From assembly GCF_026626635.1 (NCBI RefSeq), contig NZ_JAPNKA010000001.1, forward strand, positions 3,906,001 through 3,970,000: a DNA stretch of 64,000 nucleotides. The letters run 5' to 3'. Below the pieces are notes generated by a model. The model was not told the DNA's origin, made no database searches, and was given only the letters and a program-made list of their open reading frames with translations. The position numbers were made by a program, and so were the translations under genes. The stretch comes from Archangium lansingense (lineage in GTDB: Bacteria > Myxococcota > Myxococcia > Myxococcales > Myxococcaceae). Position 1 is the first letter of the stretch. Each line of letters starts with the position of its first letter. Positions 43,775 to 52,876 of the stretch are shown here, one piece after another.

Positions 43775-44194
43775 ATGACGCGCAAGCTGCTTCTGCCGCT
43801 CGTCCTGCTACTGCCAGCATGCTCGATCTTTCCCTGGTACAAACGCCCCTGTCATGCTCCACCGGAGGAAGCGGCGCGCGTCCAGTTTCCCCTGGAACTA
43901 CCGAAGGAGACCCGAACAACGATCTCTGGAACCGTGGCCACGGCCATGCAACTTGCCATGGACGACTTTCTTCCCCTGGACGTAAAGCCCCATCTCGGGG
44001 CAACCCCGGAGGAAGTGTGTCTCTATCAGCGTGAGTCGTATGAGGTGATTGCTTCCCCTGGACCGGAAGGGGCGATGTTCGTCCGCATCACCCTGCTACC
44101 CAAGGTTTGCGAAAAGGGCGGACCCCTTCTGGACATGGAGGCTACCTATGCCATCGACGTGGCCGGCCGCCGTATCCTCGCGGTCCAGAGGTGA
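43775..44194 (+). CDS. Small hypothetical lipoprotein
   Basis: ATG 43775 has TGGAG about seven bases upstream. The 139-aa product has a lipoprotein signal (RKLLLPLVLLLPAC, Cys at about 15). The mature part has four further Cys residues (KRPCH, EEVCLYQRE, KVCEKGG) and alternating strands, ending at AGRRILAVQR. No family is recognised. It follows the JAMM-motif lipoprotein gene by 61 bp on the same strand, suggesting the two act together in the envelope. Confidence 0.72.
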   Translation: MTRKLLLPLVLLLPACSIFPWYKRPCHAPPEEAARVQFPLELPKETRTTISGTVATAMQLAMDDFLPLDVKPHLGATPEEVCLYQRESYEVIASPGPEGAMFVRITLLPKVCEKGGPLLDMEATYAIDVAGRRILAVQR

Positions 44195-44224
44195 GCTCGG
44201 TTACGAGACTGCTGGCAGGTTCCG

Positions 44225-44902
44225 CTAGCGCGTGAGGCGAGGGTCTACGCCGGTGCCCTCGTCCGTGCTCATCGGAATCCACCAGCGCTCGGTACCGGAG
44301 AGCCCCTCGCGTGAGCTGTAGAGCACCGCCACCACGCGGCCCAACAGGTTCTCGCGCGGCAGCAGTCCCCAGACGCGGCTGTCCGCCGAGTTGCCTCGGT
44401 GATCCCCCATCACCAGGTAGTGCCGAGGCGGAATCTCTACCTCGTCCATCGCGGGCCCCTGGTCCAATTCAGGGTGCAGCGCGTGGTGCGCTCCCGGGAG
44501 CAGCTCCAGTCGCGCGCCGTCCGCGGTCTGCTCCTGGGGCACCCGCTGGCCGTTGAGCAGCAGGGCCTCGCCATCGAAGGCGATGCGGTCCCCCGGCACT
44601 CCCACCAGCCGCTTCACCATCACCTTGCCGTCAATGGGCGAGTCGAAGACAACCACGTCCCCTCGCTGCGGCTCCGACTCGGTGAGCCAGGTGTGCGTGA
44701 GGGGGATGCGCAGCCCGTAGGCCCGCTTGTCCACCGCGAGGTGGTCCTTCACCGCGAGCGTCGGCTCCATGGAGCCGGAGGGCACGTGGTAGTGGTCCGC
44801 GATGCTGGCGCGGCCCACGAACAGTACGCCCAGCAAGGCGGCATCCAACAGGTACAGCCTCCACTTGGGGCGGCTCGGCTTCGTCTCTTGGGGGGAGCCC
44901 AT
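44225..44902 (-). CDS. lepB: Signal peptidase I
   Basis: ATG 44902 follows GAGGAGATCGCC. The 225-aa protein has one N-terminal membrane anchor (LYLLDAALLGVLFVG) and the S26 boxes: box B HVPSGSMEPTL with the catalytic Ser, box D GDVVVFDSP and VMVKRLVGVPGDRI with the catalytic Lys, and box E VMGDHRGNSADSRVWGLLP. It cuts signal peptides from exported proteins at the outer face of the inner membrane. Myxobacteria often have several copies, so this may not be the only one; gene symbol by family. Confidence 0.95.
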   Translation of the reverse strand: MGSPQETKPSRPKWRLYLLDAALLGVLFVGRASIADHYHVPSGSMEPTLAVKDHLAVDKRAYGLRIPLTHTWLTESEPQRGDVVVFDSPIDGKVMVKRLVGVPGDRIAFDGEALLLNGQRVPQEQTADGARLELLPGAHHALHPELDQGPAMDEVEIPPRHYLVMGDHRGNSADSRVWGLLPRENLLGRVVAVLYSSREGLSGTERWWIPMSTDEGTGVDPRLTR

Positions 44903-45085
44903 GGCGATCTCCTCGGCAGGCCGCCATTCTACGGCCGACGGGTCCAGTCATTGCATCCACTCTCGCGGGACTCGTGAGGTAGGACGCTCTGGCGCCACCG
45001 TGTACCTTCTTGAGTGGGGCACGTGCCTGGTGCGAAGGAGGGGGCCGGGCCGCGAGCGGTCAGGGAAGGCCAGCGAGGAGTGCGC

Positions 45086-45826
45086 GTGAAGAAAGAGCCA
45101 GAGTCGAGCGGGGAGGAGTTGGAGCAACTGGGGCCGTACCAGCTCCACGAGCAGGTGCCGCAGGACGAGCTCCGCCACGGGGAGCTCTACCGGGCCACGC
45201 ACGAGACGAGCGGTGCAACGGCCCTGGTGTTCAAGCCCGCTGAGGGAGACGGAGTGCCGCTACCCGGTGACTGGCGGGTGCGTTGCGTCTCCTCGACCTC
45301 GCCCGGCTACGTGGCCCTGGAGGTAGAGGACTCGCGCTGGGCCGTGGCCCCCGACAAGCACTCGGTGGAGGCGCTGATGTGCCTGTTCGAGTCGGTGCGC
45401 GAGGGCGTGGGCTGGATGTCTGCCGCCTTTCCCTCCTCAGACGAGCCTCGTCCCTGGCGGCGCATGGGGTTGGCGCTGGCGGTTGCCGCCGTGCTCATGG
45501 TGGCACTGTTGCCGGCAGCGTTGGCACCTGTTGCCGAGGGGCGGGGGCGAGAAGAGGCCGCGGAGGAGGTCTGGGCCACGGACGTCAATGTGGACCCCGT
45601 GCCGGTCCGCTCTGGCGAGGCTCCGCGCCCGCGGAAGAACCAGAAGGGGGCTCCGTGTACAGAGGGCCTTGAGGTGGAGGTGTCCGGCGCATGCTGGCTT
45701 CCGATTGAGAAGCGCCCCTGCCCACCGCAGACCGTGGCCTACCAGGGTCAGTGCCTTCTGCCTGTCGCAGTGCCGCGCCCTCCTGTCACCAGCCTGGACG
45801 GTGGCGACGGCTCTGTGCCCCGTTGA
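45086..45826 (+). CDS. Degenerate kinase-like membrane protein
   Basis: GTG 45086 is chosen because GAGGAG lies five bases upstream. The 246-aa protein begins like a Ser/Thr-kinase N-lobe (LGPYQLHEQVPQDELRHGEL, then YRATHETSGATALVFK) but has no catalytic loop or DFG, so it cannot be a kinase. One membrane segment follows (MGLALAVAAVLMVALLPAAL). The tail is Cys/Pro-rich (GAPCTEGLEVEVSGACWLPI, then EKRPCPPQTVAYQGQCLLPV), a pattern seen at the ends of myxobacterial kinase-like proteins. Probably a membrane sensor or scaffold derived from a kinase; partner unknown. Confidence 0.75.
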   Translation: MKKEPESSGEELEQLGPYQLHEQVPQDELRHGELYRATHETSGATALVFKPAEGDGVPLPGDWRVRCVSSTSPGYVALEVEDSRWAVAPDKHSVEALMCLFESVREGVGWMSAAFPSSDEPRPWRRMGLALAVAAVLMVALLPAALAPVAEGRGREEAAEEVWATDVNVDPVPVRSGEAPRPRKNQKGAPCTEGLEVEVSGACWLPIEKRPCPPQTVAYQGQCLLPVAVPRPPVTSLDGGDGSVPR

Positions 45827-45872
45827 TGCGTCGCCGCTTGGCCCCTTATGAGGTGCCGAGGCTTTCCCGGGG

Positions 45873-46604
45873 CTACACCTTCCTCACCGCCCACCCGTAC
45901 CAGAACGGCCCAGTGGGCTTCGGCTCATATTGCCAGTTCGCGTTGACGCTCTGTGAGTCCTGCTCTCCATTCGCCGCAATCGCGTGGATCGTTTCCGCAT
46001 TGGCAACATGGTGAGAGTGGAGCACTGGGCAGTTCGTCGACTCGTGGATGCGCTGGAGGGCGGGAATGAGGCCCATCCCCATGCTGGCGTGGCCCGGCGC
46101 GAAGACGACCGACGGTCGCATCTTGCCAATGGCCTTCGCCGCTTCCGGGTTGAAGATTTCGCCGCAGAGCAGCACCGACACTTCGACGCCTGCGACCGCC
46201 ACCGTGCGTTCGCGACTTGGGAATGCCTGCTGCGGATCGTAGTTGCTGTTTGTCGTGCTCGTCTGACGCCACGGGCCGCTCAGTTGACCGCCGCCGGTCG
46301 CCACGAATCCGAAGTATGGAAGCCTCCGGGCGAGCACTTCCGATTTGGTCACGTTCCGTTTAGACGCCGCACCGACGTCAATTCCGCCGACGACCGCCCC
46401 GCGCGCTTCGCCCACAACGCGACCGAGCAGTTGGTCCCGGTCGGCCTCATCTGTCGCGAATAGGAAGCCCATCGGGAGTTGGAGCAAGTGGCACTCGGTC
46501 GTCTTCGCTATCACGAGTAGTGCCTTCAATGCTCGGAACCGCAGATCATTGTGCGTGGAATCCCGGAACCCCTCTTTCGACATCAGCGTCTGCAGTACAC
46601 GCAT
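45873..46604 (-). CDS. Carbon-nitrogen hydrolase (nitrilase)-like protein
   Basis: ATG 46604 has AAGGAGG six bases upstream. The 243-aa product shows the nitrilase-type nucleophile strand VEVSVLLCGEIFNPEAAKAI followed by RPSVVFAPGHASMG. The Glu and Lys of the usual E-K-C triad cannot be placed with confidence, and the N-terminal strand is not typical (LLVIAKTTECHLLQLP). A remote member of the superfamily is the best reading; the substrate is unknown. It sits 30 bp after a 93-aa gene on the same strand, forming a small operon at the edge of the rearranged zone. Confidence 0.6.
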   Translation of the reverse strand: MRVLQTLMSKEGFRDSTHNDLRFRALKALLVIAKTTECHLLQLPMGFLFATDEADRDQLLGRVVGEARGAVVGGIDVGAASKRNVTKSEVLARRLPYFGFVATGGGQLSGPWRQTSTTNSNYDPQQAFPSRERTVAVAGVEVSVLLCGEIFNPEAAKAIGKMRPSVVFAPGHASMGMGLIPALQRIHESTNCPVLHSHHVANAETIHAIAANGEQDSQSVNANWQYEPKPTGPFWYGWAVRKV

Positions 46605-46634
46605 AAGAGCCTCCTTGGATTATGATGGCTTCGC

Positions 46635-46916
46635 TCAGGGCAACGGATACTGCGCGAGCGCTGCGGCGATTGCTGTCTCCCAATCGGCGTCCATGTCCCT
46701 CTTGTCGAGCACGATCCGTAACCTCTCCCGAGTGCGGACATTCCCGTCGCTAGAGAACTCGCTCGTCAGCAGTGTGCCACAATAACCGAGATGGACGTTG
46801 ATCGTGGTGTTCGACTTCCCGTTCGCGGAGAAGTGATGCACCCGCCGAAACTGGTTGTTCGACATCGAGTGCTCGTCCCTCAGTCGCGTCAGAATCCGAA
46901 TAGTTTCGATGGGCAT
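46635..46916 (-). CDS. Small hypothetical protein upstream of nitrilase-like gene
   Basis: ATG 46916 directly follows GGAGGAGCG; an in-frame start 23 codons earlier is possible but basic and disordered. The 93-aa protein (MPIETIRILTRLRDEHSMSN, later TTINVHLGYCGTLLTSEFSS) looks mixed alpha/beta with no known motif. It shares a strand and a 30-bp gap with the nitrilase-like gene. No function can be assigned. The 258 bp between it and the KAP remnant hold nothing I can support. Confidence 0.6.
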   Translation of the reverse strand: MPIETIRILTRLRDEHSMSNNQFRRVHHFSANGKSNTTINVHLGYCGTLLTSEFSSDGNVRTRERLRIVLDKRDMDADWETAIAAALAQYPLP

Positions 46917-47174
46917 CGCTCCTCCAATTCTACGCCGCAGCCTCGTCGTTAGCGAGGTGTGCTGTCTTAATGGTTGGATGCGCACTCGTCCACGACTCGC
47001 GACAGTGCCTCCATAGGAAGTGATTACGGCATCGGAAGGGCCTCTGGAGTGGGGTTGAGACGAGTTATGGCGGGCCGAGGTGTTCGTCCTGCGTCGTGGA
47101 TTCCCTTCCCGGCAGAAAGTAGGGCTCTGGGCGTAGTTCGTGTCCTTTCGTGACTGATGAAGTGCCTCATCACA

Positions 47175-47341
47175 TCAGAACAGCCCGCCAAAATCTTCCA
47201 ACAGATGGACGTAGCGTCCCGCGTCAAATCCCCTCCTCCGAAATTCCTCGTACACGGGACGGAGTCGCTCGTAATTGCCGAATACTTTTTGGAGAGAGTC
47301 GAAGAGGTCCTCCCGTGAACGCCTGGGATTCAATAGACTAG
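47175..47341 (-). pseudogene. 3' end of KAP P-loop ATPase gene, cut off by IS1182
   Basis: The minus-strand frame SLLNPRRSREDLFDSLQKVF to HLLEDFGGLF-stop continues, in the same frame, the ATPase gene that breaks at 49063. Removing the IS and one CTAG joins AAC ATC CCT AGT CTA TTG, giving N-I-P-S-L-L-N without a shift. This piece supplies the last ~55 codons and the native stop at 47175. Confidence 0.85.
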
Positions 47342-49062
47342 GAGCTTGTCGGCGAATCAGCCAGCGGTGCGGTAGCGCATAGCAGACACCATATGGCACC
47401 ACAGGCGGGTACTGGGGGCGTGGCCGATGTGGCCCATGGTCGCCCGCCTCGCAGCTACCTCGCCGCTACGCGGCCTGCGCGGCAAGGCTGGGAAGCTCCC
47501 AGCCCTGCTTCCACAGCTTCTTGAGGTTGTGGACGGCGCACGCCAGCGAGAATTCCCCTTGCACCTTGGTGAGGCCCCGCAGCGAGAAGCGTGGCAGCAC
47601 TCCGTTCTTTACCTGTCCAATCACCGGCTCGGCCGTCACCTTGCGCCGCGCGTATGCATTGCGCCCCCGCTTCGTCGAGAGCTTGCGCTTCATCCGCTCC
47701 TTGAAACTCATGCCCGCCGGCCGTCGCCCTCGTGGGGCCGGCGGTGCCTCCTCCCCATGCTTGTCGCGCCCGGTGGCGATGAAGCACTCCACTCCCTTGG
47801 CCTCTACCTTCTCAATGTCCTGCTGGCACAGGTAGCCCGAATCCGCGCTCAGCTCCTCGGGCACCAGCTCCGTGTTGGCCTCCACCTGCTCCACCATGGG
47901 GAACAGCTGGCGTGCATCGCTGCTGCTCTGCCCCACCTCCTGCGCCACTATCAGCTGCGTGTCCGCGTCCACCGCCACCTGCGCGTTGTAGGACTGCTGG
48001 AAGGTGCCTCCCCTGGGCATGATTCGTGACTCCGGGTCGGTGAAGTTGCGCTGCGCCTTCTCGGAAGGTTTCGCCTCCTCCGGCCTCTCGCCCCTGGCCT
48101 CGGCTTTCTCCCTGGCCTCCTTCTCCAAGTCCTCCTTGGCCTTGCCAATCTTCTCTCGTCGCTTCTCCTTCTCCACCGCCAGCTCGAGCTTCTTCTCCGC
48201 CTCCAGTTGACGCGCCGCCTCCCGCAGTCGCTCGGCGCGCTTCTTGGGGTCCTTCAGCTCCTCGGGCAGCTCATCTCCGCGCCGCCCCTTGCCGTAGCGC
48301 TTGTTCTCCTCGGCATCCAGCGCCGCTGCCTCTTCCAACAGCCTGTCAATCTGCTCGTCCAGCTTCTTCATGCACTCCTCCATCCGTCCGTAGCTCATGG
48401 CCTTGTGCTTGCTGGCGTTGGCCTTCACCTTCGTGCCGTCCACCGACAGGTGCCCAAGCTTCTTGAGCCCCGAGCTGCGCGCCAGCCTCAGCGTGTCCAC
48501 GAAGAGCACCCGGAAGGCTTCCAGATGCCGCACCCGGAAAGTGCACACCGTGTCGTGGTCCGGCCTCTCTCCTCCCGTCAGGTAGCGGAAGGCGAGGTCC
48601 GTCTCACACCGCCGCTCAATCTCCCGGCTGCTCGTAATGCCTCGCGCGTACGCGTACATGAGCAGCAGCGCCATCATCACCGGGTGGTAGGCCGGCTGGC
48701 CGCACTCCTTCGTGTACGCGCTCAGAATCGGGCTGAAATCGAGCGCCTTCCTCAAGTCGACGAAGAAGCACGCCAGGTGCCCCTCTCCCAGCACTTCCCG
48801 CGCGTACTGCGGCAGCAGCTGCCCCTGCTCCGGTTGCCATTCCCGGAACGGCCTCGGCGAGGTGAAGCGGGCGGAGCTCTTCGCCTCCTCCCGCTCCGGC
48901 TTCTCGCTGGCGGCTACTTTCAACAGGTCGGCCTGCTCCGGCTTCTTCGTCGTGGTGGCGCTCACCCTCCACCTTCAACCAGAACTCTCCTTCCCTCTGA
49001 AGAACCACCTGGGGCATCACCCTCCTGGCCCACCCTCTACGGTGGGGTTCTCCGACAAGCTC
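47342..49062 (-). mobile_element. IS1182-family insertion sequence, complete, 1,721 bp
   Basis: The ends are inverted: GAGCTTGTCGGCGAA at 47342-47356 and, on the other strand, GAGCTTGTCGGAGAA at 49062-49048. CTAG flanks both sides (47338-47341 and 49063-49066), a 4-bp target duplication. The element holds one transposase gene. Its insertion interrupts the KAP ATPase gene. A truncated second copy ends at 57188 and is also followed by CTAG. Confidence 0.92.
47466..48965 (-). CDS. IS1182 family transposase
   Basis: The frame has 499 codons from GTG 48965. The N-terminal half has the IS1182 hallmarks LLPQYAREVLGEGHLACFFV, SREIERRCETDLAFRYLTGG and HLSVDGTKVKANASKHKA (first DDE Asp). A charged coiled insert follows, then RGGTFQQSYNAQVAVDADTQ, ELSADSGYLCQQDIEK (second Asp) and KVTAEPVIGQVKNGVLPRFS (Glu). 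It appears intact and could still be active. The N-terminal 100 residues are nearly identical in the remnant at 56751-57188. Confidence 0.93.
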   Translation of the reverse strand: MSATTTKKPEQADLLKVAASEKPEREEAKSSARFTSPRPFREWQPEQGQLLPQYAREVLGEGHLACFFVDLRKALDFSPILSAYTKECGQPAYHPVMMALLLMYAYARGITSSREIERRCETDLAFRYLTGGERPDHDTVCTFRVRHLEAFRVLFVDTLRLARSSGLKKLGHLSVDGTKVKANASKHKAMSYGRMEECMKKLDEQIDRLLEEAAALDAEENKRYGKGRRGDELPEELKDPKKRAERLREAARQLEAEKKLELAVEKEKRREKIGKAKEDLEKEAREKAEARGERPEEAKPSEKAQRNFTDPESRIMPRGGTFQQSYNAQVAVDADTQLIVAQEVGQSSSDARQLFPMVEQVEANTELVPEELSADSGYLCQQDIEKVEAKGVECFIATGRDKHGEEAPPAPRGRRPAGMSFKERMKRKLSTKRGRNAYARRKVTAEPVIGQVKNGVLPRFSLRGLTKVQGEFSLACAVHNLKKLWKQGWELPSLAAQAA

Positions 49063-51218
49063 CTAGGGATGTTATTGCTCACCGATGAAACCAGATAAAG
49101 AGCCTGCGGCAGGCGTTGGGGGAGGCGCTCCACGTACTCGACGAGGTGGGATCTAAACGCATCCAGCGACACCGGGGAGGCCTCGTCAAGAACGGTGATC
49201 ATCTTCATGGCGAACGGGAAGATTTTAGGTGCTTCTTCCACATCTGGTTCACCAAACAGATCTCCTTCCTGGAGGTATTTGTCGAGGCGTTGGAGCCACG
49301 CGGCAGCAAGTTCACGATGCACTTCCTCGTTCACCAAATGCTTAGACCACATCGTCAACGTGTAAAGCTGGACGACTGAAAGCGGCGAATGGATGGCAAT
49401 CATGAGGAGATTACGAGCTTGAGCTTGAGCCTCCTTGTCACTCCATCTGCGTTCATCTTCGAACTGAAAGCGCGTCATGGCTTCTAGGACCTTAGCCAGA
49501 AGACCAAGGGTAATATCCGAAGGCAGTTGCTCAGTGATCGCGATAACCCCCTTGCCGATCCACTCCAATAGGCCGAGGTCAATGGACCGAAGCCTATATC
49601 CGAGATCTTCCATCATCTGCTCTGCGGCCTGCTGGCCCCGACCTGTGAACGCCTCAGCCAGAACTACAGCACTCTCAATTTGGGATGCCGCACGGGCGTG
49701 GGACAAAAGCTTTTCGAGAAGTGCATCCACCTCGCCTCGCATAACTGCTCCGATAGACGGTGCGTAGCGGAAGTAATTGTCGAAAGCCACAGGACTCCGG
49801 ATTTTCCGCTCCGCCGCGTCCGCCGCTTCGTCCCGATTTGCCTCTGGATCCGTTAAGTCGCCGAATAGTAATGTGAGTAGCCCCTGAATTGATTCCTCGC
49901 TCTTCGTCCCGAGGGTAGACACGCCTCCGCGGATAATTTGCTCCAACTTGGCGGATAGAGTGGTTTTCGCTTGCTCTCGATCACGAGTCGCCGACCCGTA
50001 GTAGAGATTGTCGTAAGATGAGCCGGTTAGGAAGTCTTTGTGGCGGCGAACACGGTCGTAGACGTCAGGGTAGAAGATATGAAGCGCCTCAATAAGAGCC
50101 GCGTCCGTAGGGTGGACGTCAGGATCTTCACCGGCGAGAAGTAGCGTTCGTAACCCGTTCATGTACCTCGCCAAGTCCCGAGGGGTGCGAACGAGAGACA
50201 CTAAGAGGCCGAGAGCTGTCCGTTGGCTTGAGAATTGAGTGGGTGTAAGTTCCACCGGAAGGGGTACACCCCTCGATTTGAATGCCATCTCGAGTTGAGC
50301 GGCCAAATCAGTGGCCATTGCTTCGCGGCTTGGTAATGGAACGTGCAGGGGCACTTGGACGATTTTGTCGAGATAGCCCTGCCCATATCCTTCGGAAACG
50401 GCAGATCCCAAGACGTCTCGGACGCGCACGTCGTCCATTGAGACAACTAGCGTCACGTAAGGCAAGTCAGCCACAGTGCGGACGAGGCGTAGCAAACTGA
50501 GCAGTTCCGACTTGTTAAGACGATCGACATCGTCAATCAGAACAGCGACTCGTCCGCCGGACTCCCCCAACTTTTTGAGCGCGTTCTCTACATCGGTTCG
50601 GTGCTTTTCAAGCTTCTTCTGGCCCGCGCCCGCGAGTTCTGCGAGTCCAGTGAGGCTGCTCGTGATTTCCCCTGTTTGATTGAGGGCGTCTGTGGCTATT
50701 TTTGCAGCTTCCTTGATCTTCTCTGCGTCTACGTTCACACCGAAGATGCTAATGCCCTTGGATGCGGCGGTAAGGAACGAACCCATGGCCTTAAGTGCCC
50801 CCGCAGCCTGCGCCCACGGCGTTTTTTCATCCACGCTGATTTCTGCTGCGATTGTAGCGAAGAACGAGGTGATGAGCGCACCGGTGTCCTCGTAGAACCA
50901 GGGATTGAACGAGGCGAAGATCACGTTTTTGTACCGTTCCCGGCTCTGATTCACGTAGTCGCGGAACATGTACAGAATGGATGTCTTGCCGATACCCCAT
51001 GATCCGAACAGCCCGACAACCAGTCCGTCCCTGGTGGGCCATTCCAAGGCGAGGCGTGCGAGGCGCGGGATGAAGTGCTGCCGGAGTCCGTACCGGTCTG
51101 CTTCGAGCGAATCGATCGGACGGTCAGAGGAAATACTAGACCCGGCACCGGGCTTCGGTATCTCAGTCGCTTCTGAGTTCAGAGGAGGATTCTTCAAGGA
51201 GTCATTCGTTGCGTTCAA
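49063..51218 (-). pseudogene. KAP-family P-loop NTPase gene, 5' part, interrupted by IS1182
   Basis: TTG 51218 is the first possible start after an in-frame stop. About 717 native codons remain before the IS; the frame runs 15 codons into the IS and stops at 49017. Walker A is GLFGSWGIGKTS (69-80), Walker B RVAVLIDDVDRL (223-234), with the KAP insert of helices between them (GALKAMGSFLTAASKGISIF) that in other members can enter membranes. Then come DDVRVRDVLGSA and a long helical C-terminus. KAP NTPases occur in phage-exclusion and other membrane-linked defence functions. The lost 3' end is at 47175-47341. The protein made now would lack ~52 native residues and carry a foreign tail (SLSENPTVEGGPGG), so activity is doubtful. 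Confidence 0.88.
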
Positions 51219-51860
51219 GTGTCACCGTGCTTGAGTGTTGGAGCAAACTGGAGGGGAAATTCCAGCATTCACCATGCTGGCCGACCTTAGCCTACGTCTT
51301 GACTCCAGAGCGCTTCACCATCACCAACCCCGAGCACGTGGACTTTGGCCACCACGTTCAGAGGATGCTGGCGACGCGCGGCCTTCTCCGGGTGCTCGTC
51401 TAGCGGCGGAGCGCTCCATGTTGACTGCATGAGGCCCCGAGAAGGGTGTCAGACGACTCGTAGGGACCCGAGAAGGGTGTCGACGACTCGTAGGGACGAC
51501 TCGGAGAGCGCGAGGTGTCGCAACGAGTTTTTTGACACCGGCCCCGACACCGGCCCCTGACACCGGCCTCTGGATCGGGATGAAGCTGCCGCACGAACAT
51601 CCCACGATGCCTTCTCTGGCGCGGCTCACTATCGCCAAGCCCCCTCCAACCACCGACCTGTGGAGGCACCCCGAGCCTGAATGAGCCGGCGGGAGCAGGC
51701 CCACCGCCTGTCCGATTCGATGTGGCGGGGATCGGAGACAGAGTGATGGTGGACCCCAAACGGGCACGAAGCCGGAAACGGCGGATACAGCCAAGGGCCC
51801 GCCTGCACACCACCGCGCCGATCCTCGACCCGACCAGCTTGGGAGAGCTCGACTCACTCG
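51219..51860. other. Gap with repeat copy 1 and small open frames
   Basis: This ~640-bp stretch between the KAP gene and the collagen-like gene has no convincing gene. It holds repeat copy 1 (51438-51570). A plus-strand tail (LTPERFTITNPEHVDFGHHV to LLRVLV-stop at 51403) could be the end of a lost gene. A 43-codon plus-strand frame at 51746-51877 (MVDPKRARSRKRRIQPRARL ...) looks protein-like but has no supporting family. Confidence 0.4.
51438..51570. repeat. Dispersed GGTGTC...GACACC repeat, copy 1
   Basis: CGAGAAGGGTGTCAGACGAC begins a ~29-bp unit that is repeated at once without the A (CGAGAAGGGTGTCGACGACT) and runs on through TCGGAGAGCGCGAGGTGTCG to TTTTTTGACACCGGCCCC. Two extra GACACCGGCC blocks follow. 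Within it GGTGTC pairs with GACACC and ACTCGT with ACGAGT. Other copies are at 53628, 56504 and 61099. Confidence 0.85.
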
Positions 51861-52580
51861 CTACGGAGAGTTCCTGACCGTAACAACCAAGGTCCCGTTT
51901 CCAATCGTACACGGGTCGCTTCCCCCGCCGAGCTTGCCCAGTTGCACGCTGAAGATGTGGTCGTCGGTTTTGTCACGTGCCTGCTTCACGATTGCCGCGT
52001 CTACGCTGATGCTGTAGAGAGACCAATTCCTTTGACTCACGAACTGGGTTTTGCAAGTCGTGCCATCCATGCACACGATAATCGAGCAATCTGGCCCGTC
52101 GGTCGGGGACACTGCGGCATCCGTGGCGTTGAAGTTCAGATCCACGTAAGAACCGACCGGCGCATACACAGTACCCCGGAGACCAGGAAGGTCTGGATAG
52201 TCAGCGGCGTTCGCCGACAAAAGACTTGTCTGGGTGTAGACCGACCTGTGTACGACGTTCCCGCTGACCGAGCCTGAGTCGCCCTTGGGACCAGCGGGGC
52301 CGGTGTCGCCCTTGGGACCCGGGTCTCCGGCAATGCCTTGGGGACCAGCGGGGCCGGTGTCGCCCTTGGGACCCGGGTCTCCGGCAATGCCTTGGGGACC
52401 AGCGGGGCCGGTGTCGCCCTTGGGACCCGGGTCTCCGGCAATGCCTTGGGGACCAGCGGGGCCGGTGTCGCCCTTGGGACCGGCCGGCCCCTGTTCCCCC
52501 GGCGGCCCAGCTTCTCCAGGCTTGCAGCCACCGAGGGTCAGCAACAACGAAACCAGCAACAAGACGGCGCTTCTTGACAT
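51861..52580 (-). CDS. Collagen-like repeat lipoprotein
   Basis: ATG 52580 has TGGAG five bases upstream. The 239-aa protein has a lipoprotein signal ([16 protein letters not shown], Cys at about 19), then 30 or so Gly-X-Y triplets in units [18 protein letters not shown], and a globular C-terminal domain of ~125 residues ([20 protein letters not shown] ... [10 protein letters not shown]) with a Cys pair ([13 protein letters not shown]). Collagen-like bacterial proteins form trimeric stalks at the surface; the C-domain may trimerise or bind ligand. No Pro hydroxylase is needed for bacterial collagens. It sits isolated between two copies of the 51-61 kb repeat. Confidence 0.88.
   Translation of the reverse strand: MSRSAVLLLVSLLLTLGGCKPGEAGPPGEQGPAGPKGDTGPAGPQGIAGDPGPKGDTGPAGPQGIAGDPGPKGDTGPAGPQGIAGDPGPKGDTGPAGPKGDSGSVSGNVVHRSVYTQTSLLSANAADYPDLPGLRGTVYAPVGSYVDLNFNATDAAVSPTDGPDCSIIVCMDGTTCKTQFVSQRNWSLYSISVDAAIVKQARDKTDDHIFSVQLGKLGGGSDPCTIGNGTLVVTVRNSP
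52288..52481. repeat. 54-bp tandem repeat encoding Gly-X-Y triplets
   Basis: Units start at 52288, 52342, 52396 and 52450 and are identical where complete (GGACCAGCGGGGCCGGTGTC ...). Perfect identity at the DNA level implies recent expansion or ongoing length change of the collagen stalk. Confidence 0.9.
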
Positions 52581-52876
52581 GGAAACTCCAAGTGGGAGGA
52601 CATGGCGGAGCATAGGACGGATGGGGGCGCTGTTGAGCATAGGCTGCATGGGAGCCCTGTTGCGGGTGAGGGACGGGGTAGGTGGAGGGCCAGGAGGGCC
52701 TTGCGACATGCCCAGGAGGGTGAAGGAGGCCGCCCAAGGAAGCATGCACGTCGCGCACCAGGCGCACCACGGCCTTGCGCGGGCGAGCGGTTGCCGCGAG
52801 GTGCTCGAGAGGGTGAGACCCACAGCCGAGAGTTACCTTCGACTCGGCGCTCGCCGGAGCCCTGTGCGAAAGATAC

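Noticed and set aside
51746-51877. A 43-codon plus-strand open frame with protein-like composition
   Set aside because: No family, weak ribosome site, and it overlaps the 3' end of the collagen-like gene; kept only as a note in the gap entry.
52288-52481. Regular repeats considered as a CRISPR array
   Set aside because: The units are contiguous 54-bp tandem repeats without spacers, in frame, and encode Gly-X-Y triplets.
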